60,967 nt of DNA from positions 1 through 60,967 of the forward strand of contig CANCXL010000010.1 of assembly GCA_947381905.1 (NCBI GenBank), in the 5' to 3' direction. The notes below the pieces were generated by a model. It did no database searches. It saw only the letters and a list, made by a program, of their open reading frames with translations, and was not told where the DNA came from. The stretch comes from an uncultured Clostridiaceae bacterium (lineage in GTDB: Bacteria > Bacillota > Clostridia > TANB77 > CAG-465). Below are positions 9,007 to 17,642 of this stretch, piece by piece; position 1 is the first letter of the stretch, and every line of letters starts with the position of its first letter. The translations under genes and the position numbers were made by a program.

Positions 9007-9025
9007 CTTATAATTTTCTCCTTTG

Positions 9026-9568
9026 TTACTTTAAATCTGTAATTATATTTTTCCATTCTTCATTACTATATGGACTATCATATACTGAATATGTTATTTC
9101 TCTTTGTTCATCTGCCATAAACTTATCTCTTGTTACATCTATAAATTTATATGCTTTATCTTCACTACTATCATAAACATAATCTTCAATTATAATATCT
9201 CCTTCAATAGTAACTAAAACTTTTCTTAAGAATGCACTTTGTTTATTATTATATTTATTTATAAATTCTATACAAATGTCTTCATTGTATGTATCTGAAT
9301 GCACTTTAACATAACATTCATCTTCTATTGCTTTATCTATTGTGTAGTTTTCATCTACATTATATAAATTCTTATATGTTCCTTTATACATTTCTTGTAA
9401 ATTATATGGTTCTGTATTCTCAAAATCTTCAAAGACATCGACAAATCTTTCGAGTTCTTTTTTTTCTTCTTGCTTTTTTGATGCACTACCTAAAACTACT
9501 AAAGCAGCTGTAACACTAAAAATAATTGTAATAACTATAATAATTATTGTTAATCCTTTCTTATTCAT
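9026..9568 (-). CDS. Signal-anchored extracytoplasmic protein of unknown function
   Basis: A 180-residue protein with an N-terminal membrane helix (about residues 4-26) followed by a charged, lysine- and glutamate-rich extracytoplasmic part with no cysteine motif or recognised domain. A good SD (AAAGGAG) precedes the ATG. It sits 19 nt upstream of the metallophosphoesterase gene and is probably in the same transcript. Confidence 0.65.
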   Translation of the reverse strand: MNKKGLTIIIIVITIIFSVTAALVVLGSASKKQEEKKELERFVDVFEDFENTEPYNLQEMYKGTYKNLYNVDENYTIDKAIEDECYVKVHSDTYNEDICIEFINKYNNKQSAFLRKVLVTIEGDIIIEDYVYDSSEDKAYKFIDVTRDKFMADEQREITYSVYDSPYSNEEWKNIITDLK

Positions 9569-9644
9569 ATATTAATCTCCTTTTGTGTAAGTATTGTATC
9601 ACAAATACCATCACTCTTTCAATATATTTTGTTAATAATAAATT

Positions 9645-9669
9645 AAAGGAATAGCTTTGCTATTCCTTT
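9645..9669 (-). terminator. Hairpin after the PF06541 gene
   Basis: An 11-bp stem (AAAGGAATAGC and complement) with a 3-nt loop overlaps the stop codon of the gene ending at 9660. The following minus-strand sequence is only moderately T-rich, so termination may be partial. Confidence 0.6.
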
Positions 9670-10472
9670 TTAAACTTTTCAATTTTCTCTTGAACCTCTT
9701 TTTTCTTTTTATCTATCTTATTATTTACATCTTCAACTTTTTCGCTAATAATCTCTTGTACTTCTTCGACTTTATCATTAATCTTATTGCCTACTTCCTC
9801 TAATTTGGATTTAATTGTCCATTTAGTATAATCTACTCTATCTTTTATGTTAGGGAATGCATCAACAAGTCTTCTATATAATCTAGACTTGCTATGTATA
9901 ATGCTTTTAACTTTAGCAGATATTTCACGAGTACTATCTCCAACCTCGCTAGATACCTTCTTTATTCCAAATATTATAATTGATGAAACTACTGAGTCTA
10001 TAATATATACTATAACAAATACAACAATACATATATGTTTAATGATACTTGGTAACCAATCTATAAATGAATATACTAAAGGATTAGCTATATATACTAT
10101 TAAACAACAAGCAATGCCAAACATTATTAAGTTTTCAAGACATATTCTGCCATTAATATTAAATTTTCTATTGCTATAGTCCCACCATCTAGCCTTAAAT
10201 ATTTTCTCCATAATAAAGCTTGTTATATATTCAAGAAGCCCACATATTACAATTGACATTACAAAAGTAACTAAAATATCATCTAGATATTTTTTTAATA
10301 AAATAGTAACAAGAACAACTCCCCATCCATAGATTGGAAGAACTGGACCTATTAAAAAGCCTCTGTCAACCCACTTTTTTTGTGCAATACTAACTCTAAC
10401 TGATTCCATTATCCATCCCAAAAAGGAATAGATAAAAAACATTAGAGTATACGTCTCTATTGTCTGTAACAT
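9660..10472 (-). CDS. PF06541-type membrane protein (CmpB-like, putative ABC-transporter type IV family)
   Basis: A 270-residue protein. The N-terminal two thirds hold about five membrane helices with the family motifs SFLGWIMES, GFLIGPVLPIYGWG and ARWWDYSNRKFNINGRIC. The C-terminal 80 residues are a highly charged coiled coil (repeating KVEEVQE / KVEDVNNKIDKKKKE). The domain is widespread in Clostridia but its function is not established. A GTG lies three codons upstream; AGGTGG at 5 nt favours the ATG at 10472. A second PF06541 domain occurs at 49407-51185. Confidence 0.8.
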   Translation of the reverse strand: MLQTIETYTLMFFIYSFLGWIMESVRVSIAQKKWVDRGFLIGPVLPIYGWGVVLVTILLKKYLDDILVTFVMSIVICGLLEYITSFIMEKIFKARWWDYSNRKFNINGRICLENLIMFGIACCLIVYIANPLVYSFIDWLPSIIKHICIVVFVIVYIIDSVVSSIIIFGIKKVSSEVGDSTREISAKVKSIIHSKSRLYRRLVDAFPNIKDRVDYTKWTIKSKLEEVGNKINDKVEEVQEIISEKVEDVNNKIDKKKKEVQEKIEKFKKE

Positions 10473-10507
10473 CTTATCCACCTTCTTAATTTAATATAGC
10501 ATAAATA

Positions 10508-11389
10508 CTATATATTTTCTACTCTAAGTTCTTTATTTTGTGCTTTATTATTTTTTCTTTTTTTGAGTGCAATTAATTTATTTACTTCTGCACCTAAAAA
10601 TACAGCATAAAAACAAGAATAAGTCCACATCATAACAAGCATTAAAGCTGTTAAGCTACCATAAGTTATAGAGAAGTTTTTAAATATATCTAAATATTTT
10701 GCAAAAACATATGATATAACGTTTAATGCAATTCCCCCAAATATAGCACCATACACTTGGCTTTTAAATGAAACTTTATGTTTAGGAAGAAAGCGATAAA
10801 TTAGCATAAATATAACTATAGTAACAGCAAGGAATAATAGTTTTGTAACAAGTCCACTTATAAATGTAAAATTCTTAAGTCCATCAAATTTATTTTTTAT
10901 TATAGAAATCAAGCTATTACTAAATACTAACGCCGCAAGTCCAAGAACAAATAGAACAATAAATAACAAAGTGCTAACTATTGCTCTAAATCTAAGTTTC
11001 AAATAATTAGTTTTTTCTTCCTCATTTGTCTTATATATAGAGTGAAGTCCTTTGGTTAATGCATATAGTCCTTTTCCAGCAGACCAAAGAGTAAATATGA
11101 TTGATATTGATATTGTTCCAATAGATTTGGTATATACTTCATCTATTATTTTAATTACAATTCCATTCATATTATCTGGTATTATTTTAGAAAACGCATT
11201 AAACATAACATCTTTATCTAATCCAGTATACTGTATTAACGTAATAATTAAAATTACAAATGGAATAAATGAAAGTATAGTATAATATGAACATTGTGAA
11301 GTATATTCACTTATATGATCTTTATCCATACTTTTAAATACTTTCTCTACTTTTTTTAAAATACCTTCTATTTTTTCTTTAAAATTCAT
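10508..11389 (-). CDS. YihY/BrkB family membrane protein
   Basis: A 293-residue polytopic protein of the YihY (formerly BrkB/RNase BN) family with about six membrane helices. Visible family features are SQCSYYTILSFIPF near the N terminus, TLWSAGKGLYALTKGLHSIYK in the middle and YGSLTALMLVMMWTYSCFYAVFLGAEVN at the end. Function is not well defined; members are integral membrane proteins. The open frame can begin at a TTG 66 nt upstream, but AGGA upstream of the ATG at 11389 and family length favour the shorter form. Confidence 0.82.
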   Translation of the reverse strand: MNFKEKIEGILKKVEKVFKSMDKDHISEYTSQCSYYTILSFIPFVILIITLIQYTGLDKDVMFNAFSKIIPDNMNGIVIKIIDEVYTKSIGTISISIIFTLWSAGKGLYALTKGLHSIYKTNEEEKTNYLKLRFRAIVSTLLFIVLFVLGLAALVFSNSLISIIKNKFDGLKNFTFISGLVTKLLFLAVTIVIFMLIYRFLPKHKVSFKSQVYGAIFGGIALNVISYVFAKYLDIFKNFSITYGSLTALMLVMMWTYSCFYAVFLGAEVNKLIALKKRKNNKAQNKELRVENI

Positions 11390-11471
11390 TTTTTCTTTTC
11401 CTATTATATCTTTCTCCACTCTATTATTTTTAGCATTTATATTAATTGTACTCAATTAAACTTAATAAATA

Positions 11472-11963
11472 TTAATATTTATTTAACTTTTTTATTAAAG
11501 TATGCATTCTTGCGTGATAATCGTTTTTTGTATAAAAATTTATAGCACTTTCATTATATGCAAATACATTTAAATTTACATATTCACAGCCCAAAGACTT
11601 AAAATATTCCTCGATTTTTTCCAAAAGCTTTTTTCCAACTCCATTTGCTCTACTATTTTTATTAATAATGAGCTCTGTCACACAACCAGTTTTTGGACAT
11701 TTGTAATCAAGCTTGTCCCAATTATTATATTTTACTATGATTCCACAAACTAGCCCAATAGCCTTATTGTTTTGTATAGCAATATATATTTTTCCATTAT
11801 TATCTGCAACATCTTGTAGCATATAATCTACATACTTTTCTCTATATTCTTTGCTAACATGATCTAAATTATCTTTATCTATTGATACAATATATTCTTC
11901 AAGTTCAACCATCAAATCTTTTACATCTTCTATATATTTATCTTGATATTCTATTATTTCCAT
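11472..11963 (-). CDS. GNAT family N-acetyltransferase
   Basis: A 163-residue GNAT enzyme. The acetyl-CoA loop is visible as NSRANGVGKKLLEKI (R-x2-G-V/I-G-x-L type), followed by NVFAYNESAINFYTKNDY, the C-terminal helix typical of GNAT proteins. Substrate unknown. The ATG follows directly on the stop codon of the TtcA-like gene, and its SD (AAAGGAG) lies inside that gene, so translation is probably coupled. It ends the four-gene unit 14150-11472. Confidence 0.85.
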   Translation of the reverse strand: MEIIEYQDKYIEDVKDLMVELEEYIVSIDKDNLDHVSKEYREKYVDYMLQDVADNNGKIYIAIQNNKAIGLVCGIIVKYNNWDKLDYKCPKTGCVTELIINKNSRANGVGKKLLEKIEEYFKSLGCEYVNLNVFAYNESAINFYTKNDYHARMHTLIKKLNKY

Positions 11964-12857
11964 TTAATCTCCTTTATAATTATTATTTTCTATTTTTCCT
12001 TTGGGTATATCATTTTCATAATTATCCATAAAATGATGTACTTTTCCATCTTGAACATATGAAATTATAGTTTTTAAATTTACGTTTTTTGTACTATTAT
12101 ATATATTCATATCTATTTTATCGTACTTTTTCCTAAGTTCTACAAGAAGATCTTTCATTTCTTTTCTTTTTGACATTCCTTCTTCATTATTTGTTCTAGT
12201 ATATTCCTCTGTAAATTTACATGCACACTGCAAAAACTCTAATTCATTTTCATCTCTCCATCTTATTATGTCTGCCTCTTTAACATAATAAAGTGGTCGT
12301 ATAAGCTCCATTCCTTCATGAAAAGTGCTATGTAGTTTAGGCATCATTGTCTGCATTTGAGCCCCATACATCATTCCCATAAGAATAGTTTCAACTACAT
12401 CATCAAAATGATGTCCAAGTGCTATTTTATTGCATCCAAGAGACCTTGCAAATTTATATAAATGTCCTCTTCTCATTCTTGCACATAAATAGCATGGATG
12501 ATCATCTACATGTGTTACCACCTCAAAAATATTAGATTCAAATATTTTTATTGGTACATTAAGCAATTTTGCATTATCTATTATCTTCTGTCTATTTTTA
12601 GTACTATACCCTGGATCCATTACTATAAATTCAAGTTCAAAATCTTTCTTTCTATGTTTTTTTATTTCCTGCATACACTTTGCAAGAAGCATTGAATCTT
12701 TTCCGCCAGAAATACAAACTGCTATTTTATCTCCATCTTGAATCATGTCAAATTCATTTATTCCTTCAACAAATTTAAGCCATATTTCTTTTCTATATTT
12801 AGTTGTTAAATCTTTTTCAACTTGTTCATACTTTTGTAATACTTTTTCTTCTTTCAT
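11964..12857 (-). CDS. PP-loop ATPase of the TtcA/TilS superfamily (probable tRNA thiolation enzyme)
   Basis: A 297-residue N-type ATP pyrophosphatase. The PP-loop reads CISGGKDSML near residue 50; a CYLCARMRRG motif near residue 125 and a CACKF near residue 214 supply cysteines as in TtcA, which uses an Fe-S cluster to 2-thiolate cytidine 32 in tRNA. The second cysteine pair is C-x-C rather than the usual C-x2-C, so the exact substrate is uncertain. An AAGGAG SD precedes the ATG. It is cotranscribed with a ThiF-like gene 2 nt upstream, which also acts on tRNA. Confidence 0.72.
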   Translation of the reverse strand: MKEEKVLQKYEQVEKDLTTKYRKEIWLKFVEGINEFDMIQDGDKIAVCISGGKDSMLLAKCMQEIKKHRKKDFELEFIVMDPGYSTKNRQKIIDNAKLLNVPIKIFESNIFEVVTHVDDHPCYLCARMRRGHLYKFARSLGCNKIALGHHFDDVVETILMGMMYGAQMQTMMPKLHSTFHEGMELIRPLYYVKEADIIRWRDENELEFLQCACKFTEEYTRTNNEEGMSKRKEMKDLLVELRKKYDKIDMNIYNSTKNVNLKTIISYVQDGKVHHFMDNYENDIPKGKIENNNYKGD

Positions 12858-12859
12858 AA

Positions 12860-13579
12860 TTACTCCTTAATTATATCTTTAATAACCTCTCCTGCAATAA
12901 TTAATCCTGCAACAGAAGGTACAAAAGATATACTTGCTGGTACTTGTCTTTTAGTGCTGTCTTTTAAGCAGTCATTTAAAACATCCTCATCTGGTTTTAT
13001 TGGCTCTTCTTTTGAATATAATACTTTTAAATTATTTATTCCACGGTTTCTTAATTCTTTTCTTATAACTTTTGCAAGTGGACATACTGATGTTTTAGAT
13101 ATATCTGCTATCTCAAACTTTGTTGGATCAAGTTTATTACCTGTTCCCATTGATGAAATAATTGGTATGTTTAACGCTTTTGCATCCATTACAAGCTCAA
13201 TTTTTGCTGTTATTGTATCTATTGCATCCACAATGTATGTAACATCTTTTAAATCTATCTCTTTATTGTCTGGCATATAAAATGATTTATATGTTGTGAC
13301 ATTTGCATCTGGATTTATATCTAATATTCTTTCTTTCATCACATCTACTTTATATTTTCCTATGGTTGAATGAAGTGCATGAATTTGCCTATTTAAATTT
13401 GTAATGTCTATATTATCGTTATCTATTAATACAAAATTTGAAACGCCAGCTCTTGCAAGTCCTTCTGCAACAAAAGATCCTACTCCTCCTACACCAAATA
13501 TTGCAATTTTACTATTTTTTAATTTTTGCACTTTATCTCTTCCAAGCATTAGTTCTGTTCTTATAAATTGACTATGCAT
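12860..13579 (-). CDS. tcdA: tRNA threonylcarbamoyladenosine dehydratase-type E1-like protein
   Basis: A 239-residue ThiF/MoeB-like ATPase. The nucleotide-binding motif GVGGVGSFVAEGLARAG lies near residue 28, followed by LIDNDNIDITNLNRQ, SSMGTGNKLDPT and the C-terminal VAGLIIAGEVIKD. The arrangement and length match TcdA (CsdL), which cyclises t6A37 of ANN-decoding tRNAs. The frame opens at a TTG 12 nt upstream, but GGAG with normal spacing favours the ATG at 13579; this start overlaps the HD gene by 8 nt. Confidence 0.82.
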   Translation of the reverse strand: MHSQFIRTELMLGRDKVQKLKNSKIAIFGVGGVGSFVAEGLARAGVSNFVLIDNDNIDITNLNRQIHALHSTIGKYKVDVMKERILDINPDANVTTYKSFYMPDNKEIDLKDVTYIVDAIDTITAKIELVMDAKALNIPIISSMGTGNKLDPTKFEIADISKTSVCPLAKVIRKELRNRGINNLKVLYSKEEPIKPDEDVLNDCLKDSTKRQVPASISFVPSVAGLIIAGEVIKDIIKE

Positions 13580-14150
13580 TGTATTCTCCAATCTCTTTTT
13601 CTACCAAATCTTCACAATCTCTCATAGCATAAATTGTTTTTTCAAGTAAAGTATCTAAATCCCATTCAAGCATTTGAGCTCCCTCTTTTATTGTATCTCT
13701 TGAACATCCTGCAGCAAATTTTTTATCTTTAAATTTCTTTTTTAAAGAACTTAATTCTAAATCCTTTGTACTTTTTGATGGTCTCATTTTAGCAGCAGCC
13801 CAAATAAGTCCTGTTAGTTCATCTGTTGCAAATAATACTTTCTCCATTTCATGTTCTGGTTTTACATCTGAACATGGTCCATATCCATGACTTGCAGTAG
13901 CATGTATTAACTTCTCATCTATATTTCTTTGCCTCATTATTTCCTGAGATTTTATACAGTGTTCATCTGGATATTGTTCAAAATCCAAATCATGAAGAAG
14001 TCCTGCAATACCCCAAAATTCTTCTTCATTACTGTAGCCAAGTTCTCTTGCAAAGTATTTCATAACACCTTCAACAGTTAGTGCATGTCTTACATGAAAC
14101 TCTTCTTTATTATATTCCTTTAATAGTTCAAATGCTTCTTCTCTACTCAT
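13572..14150 (-). CDS. HD domain phosphohydrolase-like protein
   Basis: A 192-residue HD protein. The metal motif is visible as FHVRHALTVEGVM (first His), GLLHDLDFEQYPDEH (HD pair) and HATASHG (later His). HD proteins of this length often act on nucleotides, but the substrate cannot be deduced. It is the first gene of a tight unit with tcdA, the TtcA-like gene and the acetyltransferase. Confidence 0.82.
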   Translation of the reverse strand: MSREEAFELLKEYNKEEFHVRHALTVEGVMKYFARELGYSNEEEFWGIAGLLHDLDFEQYPDEHCIKSQEIMRQRNIDEKLIHATASHGYGPCSDVKPEHEMEKVLFATDELTGLIWAAAKMRPSKSTKDLELSSLKKKFKDKKFAAGCSRDTIKEGAQMLEWDLDTLLEKTIYAMRDCEDLVEKEIGEYNA

Positions 14151-14184
14151 ATTAAAAAATCCCCCTTAAATTAAATATTTATAA

Positions 14185-16386
14185 TTATTTTATTAGTTTC
14201 AATCTTAGTGCATTAACAACAACTGTAAAACTACTTAGTGTCATTGCAAGTGATGCAATCATTGGATTTACTTGCACCCCAATTCCTTTAAATAACCCTA
14301 ATGCAACTGGTATCATTAATATATTATATATAAATGCCCAAAATAAGTTTTGCTTAATATTTTTTATTGTTTTGTCACTAATATAAATTAAATCATTTAT
14401 TCTATCTAAATTATCATTCATAATTACAACAGAACTACTATCTATTGCTATATCTGTAGCACTTGAAATTGACACTCCAATATCTGCATTTACAAGAGAT
14501 ATACTATCATTTATTCCATCTCCACACATAAGCACAATTCCATCTTGTTTTAATTCTTTAATTTTTTGTGCCTTCTCTTTAGGTAAAACATTAGCAATTA
14601 CTTTAGTTATTCCAACTTGTTTTGCAACTGCCATTGCTGTCTTTTCATTATCTCCAGTAAGCATTACTACATTTATTCCTCTTTTTATAAACTTATCTAT
14701 TGCAACTTTTGCATTATCCTTTATAGTATCTTTTACACCAAATAATGCTAATACATTGTCATTACTTGCCAAATACAAAATACTATTACCATCTTTTACA
14801 AGAGTATCTTCATCTTCTAAAGTTGGTATTTCTATATCCATTTTTTCTACATATTTCCTATTTCCAATGATATATTCATAATTTCCAACATTTGCTCTTA
14901 CCCCATATCCAGGCAAAGCCTCAAAGTTTTCTACAGATAATAGCTCAATATTCTTTTTTATAGCATAATCAATAATAGCTCTTGCAATTGGATGCTCTGA
15001 ATATTTTTCAATGCTTGAACATATTTTTAATATTTCATCATCACTTTTATTAGAATAATTAAATATCTTAGTAACAGTAAGCTTTCCGTTTGTAATAGTT
15101 CCTGTTTTATCTAATACTATAGTTTTTACTTTGTGAGAATTCTCTAGAGTCTCACTTGTTTTTACAAGTATACCCTTTTTACTGCATAGCCCTGATGCAA
15201 TAACTATTGCAAGAGGCGTTGCAAGTCCTAAGCTACAAGGACACGCTACAACTAGAACAGATATAAAAACATTTAATGCAATACTTACGTCCTTTGAAAT
15301 TATATACCATACTATGAAGGCAAGTATAGATATTACGATTACTACTGGTACAAATACTCCACTTACTTTATCTGCAATTTTAGATATTGGAGCTTTTGTA
15401 TTTGTTGCTTCCGCTACCATTCTAACAATTTCTGATACTGCAGATTCTTTTCCTATTCTTTCCGCTTTATATTCTATTCTACCTTCATAATTTATACTTC
15501 CAGCTATTACTTTTGAACCTTTTTCTCTTTTTACGGGTACACTTTCACCTGTAATAAAAGATTCATCTATATGTGTTGAGCCAGACAAAATCTCACCATC
15601 AACAGCAATTTTTTCTCCTGGTCTGCAAACAACTATATCTCCTTTTTTTATCTCATCTAATGTAACTGTCTTTTCTTTATTATTTTTAATTATTGTAGCA
15701 AGAGATGGCGTTATAGTCATAAGATCTTGTAGAGCTTCTTTTGTCTTATCTTTATTTTTTCCTTCAATGTATTTTCCGATTTTAATAAAAAAGATAATAA
15801 CAGCACAAGACTCGAAATATAGTTCATGAACATACTCTACTTTTCCACTATATATCTCAAATGTACTAAATAAACTAAATATAAAACTTGCAAAAACACC
15901 AATTGTTACAAGAGTATCCATGTTAGGCGTTAAATGAACTAGATTTTTAAGTCCATTTTTTATTAAATCTCTTCCTAAAAACATAACAATAATGCTAATA
16001 ATAAATAATGATAATGCATAATTAAGTGGATTATTTACAGCACTTAAATATGGAATACTTGGCATACCTATCATGTGTCCCATTGATATATAAAGTGCTA
16101 AAATTGCAAATACTGAAATAATAATTAAATTAATTTTTTGCTTGCCTTTCTTGCGCTCTTCCTTTTTAAATGTGTCAATTCCTAGTCCTTCAAATCCAGC
16201 TTTATCTATATACTTATTTAAATTCTCTATTGTAAGCTTTTGTTCATCATATTCTATTGATACATTATTCATAACAAGATTTACAGATGCTGCATTTATT
16301 CCATCTTGTTTATTCAAATATTTTTCTAGTCCTGATGAACATGCACTACATGTCATTCCACCAACTTTTATTATAACTTTTTTCAA
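14185..16386 (-). CDS. copA: Copper-exporting P1B-type ATPase CopA
   Basis: A 733-residue heavy-metal ATPase. It has one N-terminal HMA domain with MTCSAC near residues 11-16, about eight membrane helices, the TGES motif, the CPCSLGLATP ion site near residue 382, the phosphorylation site DKTGTITNG near 426, the SEHPIA motif and GDGINDS. CPC is diagnostic for Cu+ transport. Translation probably starts at TTG (16384-16386), 9 nt after a GAGG SD formed by the end of copZ, so CopA and CopZ are likely coupled. It closes the csoR-copZ-copA operon. Confidence 0.95.
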   Translation of the reverse strand: MKKVIIKVGGMTCSACSSGLEKYLNKQDGINAASVNLVMNNVSIEYDEQKLTIENLNKYIDKAGFEGLGIDTFKKEERKKGKQKINLIIISVFAILALYISMGHMIGMPSIPYLSAVNNPLNYALSLFIISIIVMFLGRDLIKNGLKNLVHLTPNMDTLVTIGVFASFIFSLFSTFEIYSGKVEYVHELYFESCAVIIFFIKIGKYIEGKNKDKTKEALQDLMTITPSLATIIKNNKEKTVTLDEIKKGDIVVCRPGEKIAVDGEILSGSTHIDESFITGESVPVKREKGSKVIAGSINYEGRIEYKAERIGKESAVSEIVRMVAEATNTKAPISKIADKVSGVFVPVVIVISILAFIVWYIISKDVSIALNVFISVLVVACPCSLGLATPLAIVIASGLCSKKGILVKTSETLENSHKVKTIVLDKTGTITNGKLTVTKIFNYSNKSDDEILKICSSIEKYSEHPIARAIIDYAIKKNIELLSVENFEALPGYGVRANVGNYEYIIGNRKYVEKMDIEIPTLEDEDTLVKDGNSILYLASNDNVLALFGVKDTIKDNAKVAIDKFIKRGINVVMLTGDNEKTAMAVAKQVGITKVIANVLPKEKAQKIKELKQDGIVLMCGDGINDSISLVNADIGVSISSATDIAIDSSSVVIMNDNLDRINDLIYISDKTIKNIKQNLFWAFIYNILMIPVALGLFKGIGVQVNPMIASLAMTLSSFTVVVNALRLKLIK

Positions 16387-16390
16387 AATA

Positions 16391-16597
16391 TTATTCCTCT
16401 ACTTCAAATCCAGCATCATTAATTGATTCTACTATATCATCTAATTCTACCTTTTCACTATCATATTCTATAACAGCCTTTTTATCTTCAAAGTTTACTT
16501 GAGCCTCTACAAAATCCATACCATTTAACACTTTCTCAAGTCTTGATGAGCATCCATTACAATGCATTCCTGTTATTTTTAATTCAATTTTTTTCAT
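16391..16597 (-). CDS. copZ: Copper chaperone CopZ (HMA domain)
   Basis: A 68-residue protein that is a single heavy-metal-associated domain with the Cu+-binding MHCNGC loop at residues 11-16. It delivers Cu+ to CopA and to the CsoR repressor. It starts 17 nt after csoR and ends 4 nt before copA. Confidence 0.93.
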   Translation of the reverse strand: MKKIELKITGMHCNGCSSRLEKVLNGMDFVEAQVNFEDKKAVIEYDSEKVELDDIVESINDAGFEVEE

Positions 16598-16613
16598 AAT
16601 AAAAATTCCTCCT

Positions 16614-16925
16614 CTATCTTATTCTCTTAAAAAGATCCATAACTTCATCTATTATTTTAGTATCTCCATTTTTTATATCTCTAACAACACAATTTCTTAT
16701 ATGACTTTCAAGAATAGTATTTTCTACACTTTCTAGTGCCTTATTTACTGCAGAAATTTGAGTTAGAATATCATCACAGTATCTATCATCCTCTATCATT
16801 TGCTTTATGCCTCGAATTTGTCCTTCAACAATGTTTAGTCTTTTGGTTATGTTCTTTTTTTCATCTTCTGCTCTATGTGTGCTTTTAACACACACATTGC
16901 AATTTTCACATTTTTCTTTTTTCAT
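16614..16925 (-). CDS. csoR: Copper-sensing transcriptional repressor CsoR
   Basis: A 103-residue all-helical repressor of the CsoR/RcnR (DUF156) family. The ligand set Cys-His-Cys appears as RYCDD, then ESHIRNC, matching the Cu+ site of CsoR. An extra cysteine-rich N terminus (CENCNVCV) precedes the core, as in many clostridial members. Cu+ binding releases the repressor from the operator in its own promoter, which is visible at 16949-16965. It is the first gene of csoR-copZ-copA. Confidence 0.93.
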   Translation of the reverse strand: MKKEKCENCNVCVKSTHRAEDEKKNITKRLNIVEGQIRGIKQMIEDDRYCDDILTQISAVNKALESVENTILESHIRNCVVRDIKNGDTKIIDEVMDLFKRIR

Positions 16926-16943
16926 TTTGTATACCTCGTATCA

Positions 16944-16972
16944 ATTATATACCCCCAAGGGGTATTTGTCAA
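16944..16972 (-). promoter_or_regulatory. csoR-copZ-copA promoter with CsoR operator in the spacer
   Basis: TTGACA (16967-16972) and TATAAT (16944-16949) are 17 nt apart on the minus strand. The spacer is filled by an inverted repeat with 7-bp arms ATACCCC/GGGGTAT (16949-16965), which matches the GC-rich CsoR operator consensus. Binding would directly exclude RNA polymerase. Confidence 0.92.
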
Positions 16973-17017
16973 CAAAATTTAAATATAGTTATTTTTATGT
17001 AAATTGGTCTATTTACA

Positions 17018-17046
17018 TTGCTTTTTATCTCTAAAAGTATTATAAT
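17018..17046 (+). promoter_or_regulatory. Probable promoter of the 17082-17581 gene pair
   Basis: TTGCTT (17018-17023) and TATAAT (17041-17046) are 17 nt apart; the first gene starts 36 nt downstream with an AAAGGAG SD. Confidence 0.6.
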
Positions 17047-17081
17047 ATTATCATACAACACATACAGAAAGGAGCATTATT

Positions 17082-17321
17082 ATGCGAATTGAACCAGTTG
17101 AGAGGATTCATCCATTAAAAAGTTCTAAGGACAAGACTCCAGACTTTATGATGGGAAGCGAACAACGACAAAGAGACACTTTCCAAAGGTTGTTACAACA
17201 AAAACAGCAGCAACAGCAAAAAGTTGAAGATAAGCCCAAGACTTTAGTAAGAAGACTTGATACAGTGGAGATATCTTCACAGGCGCGCAGGCTTTATGAG
17301 CAATCTAAGGAAAACAAGTAA
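17082..17321 (+). CDS. Small basic, glutamine-rich protein of unknown function
   Basis: A 79-residue soluble protein with a glutamine-rich centre (a run of Q and K around residues 38-47) and a C terminus reading DTVEISSQARRLYEQ. That ending faintly recalls FlgM-type anti-sigma factors and related small clostridial proteins (xDKVEISSQA), but no flagellar gene is nearby and I do not assign a function. Base composition (about 45 % GC, many C/G third positions) differs sharply from the neighbours, suggesting recent transfer. An AAAGGAG SD at 8 nt and a plausible promoter support it. It is followed 38 nt later by a second gene of the same composition. Confidence 0.7.
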   Translation: MRIEPVERIHPLKSSKDKTPDFMMGSEQRQRDTFQRLLQQKQQQQQKVEDKPKTLVRRLDTVEISSQARRLYEQSKENK

Positions 17322-17359
17322 CCCTTAAACCCATGCGTACTTTAAAGGAGGTATGGGTT

Positions 17360-17581
17360 ATGAAGAAGAACAGCTTTTACCTTATCAGCAACTTGACCAT
17401 CGCAGGTATTGCTTTACTGCTTTTTGGCGGCGTTACCATCGCAATTTGGTATTATGCAATCGTCAATATAAGCGTGGGAGCAATCATTGCCGCCGTTTTA
17501 GGGTCTCTTATCCCTGCCCTTATAACTTATGCACTTTCAGTGTCTATCATTGAATTTGTTAAGGAGAACATTATCAACTAA
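17360..17581 (+). CDS. Small two-helix membrane protein of unknown function
   Basis: A 73-residue protein starting MKKNSFYLISN with two predicted membrane helices (about residues 12-34 and 40-62) separated by a short turn. AAAGGAGG lies 8 nt before the ATG; the ATG at 17353 in another frame gives no credible protein. GC content is about 43 %, far above the region. Inverted repeats AACCCAT (17328-17334) and ATGGGTT (17353-17359) bracket the SD and could form a hairpin controlling translation. It probably forms an operon with the upstream 79-residue gene. Confidence 0.7.
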   Translation: MKKNSFYLISNLTIAGIALLLFGGVTIAIWYYAIVNISVGAIIAAVLGSLIPALITYALSVSIIEFVKENIIN

Positions 17582-17608
17582 GATCTGTGTGTACACGGGT
17601 CTATGAAA

Positions 17609-17636
17609 AAAGGTCGCACTTAAAAGTGCGGCCTTT
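17609..17636 (+). terminator. Bidirectional terminator between convergent genes
   Basis: A 13-bp stem (AAAGGTCGCACTT and near-complement with one G-U) and a 2-nt apex. The better U-run (TTTTTT) is on the minus strand, ending the XRE gene; it also lies at the end of the plus-strand pair. Confidence 0.8.
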
Positions 17637-17642
17637 ACTCTA

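Noticed and set aside
17353-17553. Alternative ORF MGYEEEQLLPY in the second frame at 17353
   Set aside because: It yields an Arg/Tyr/Cys-rich sequence without domain character, while the frame starting at 17360 gives two clean membrane helices and better SD spacing.
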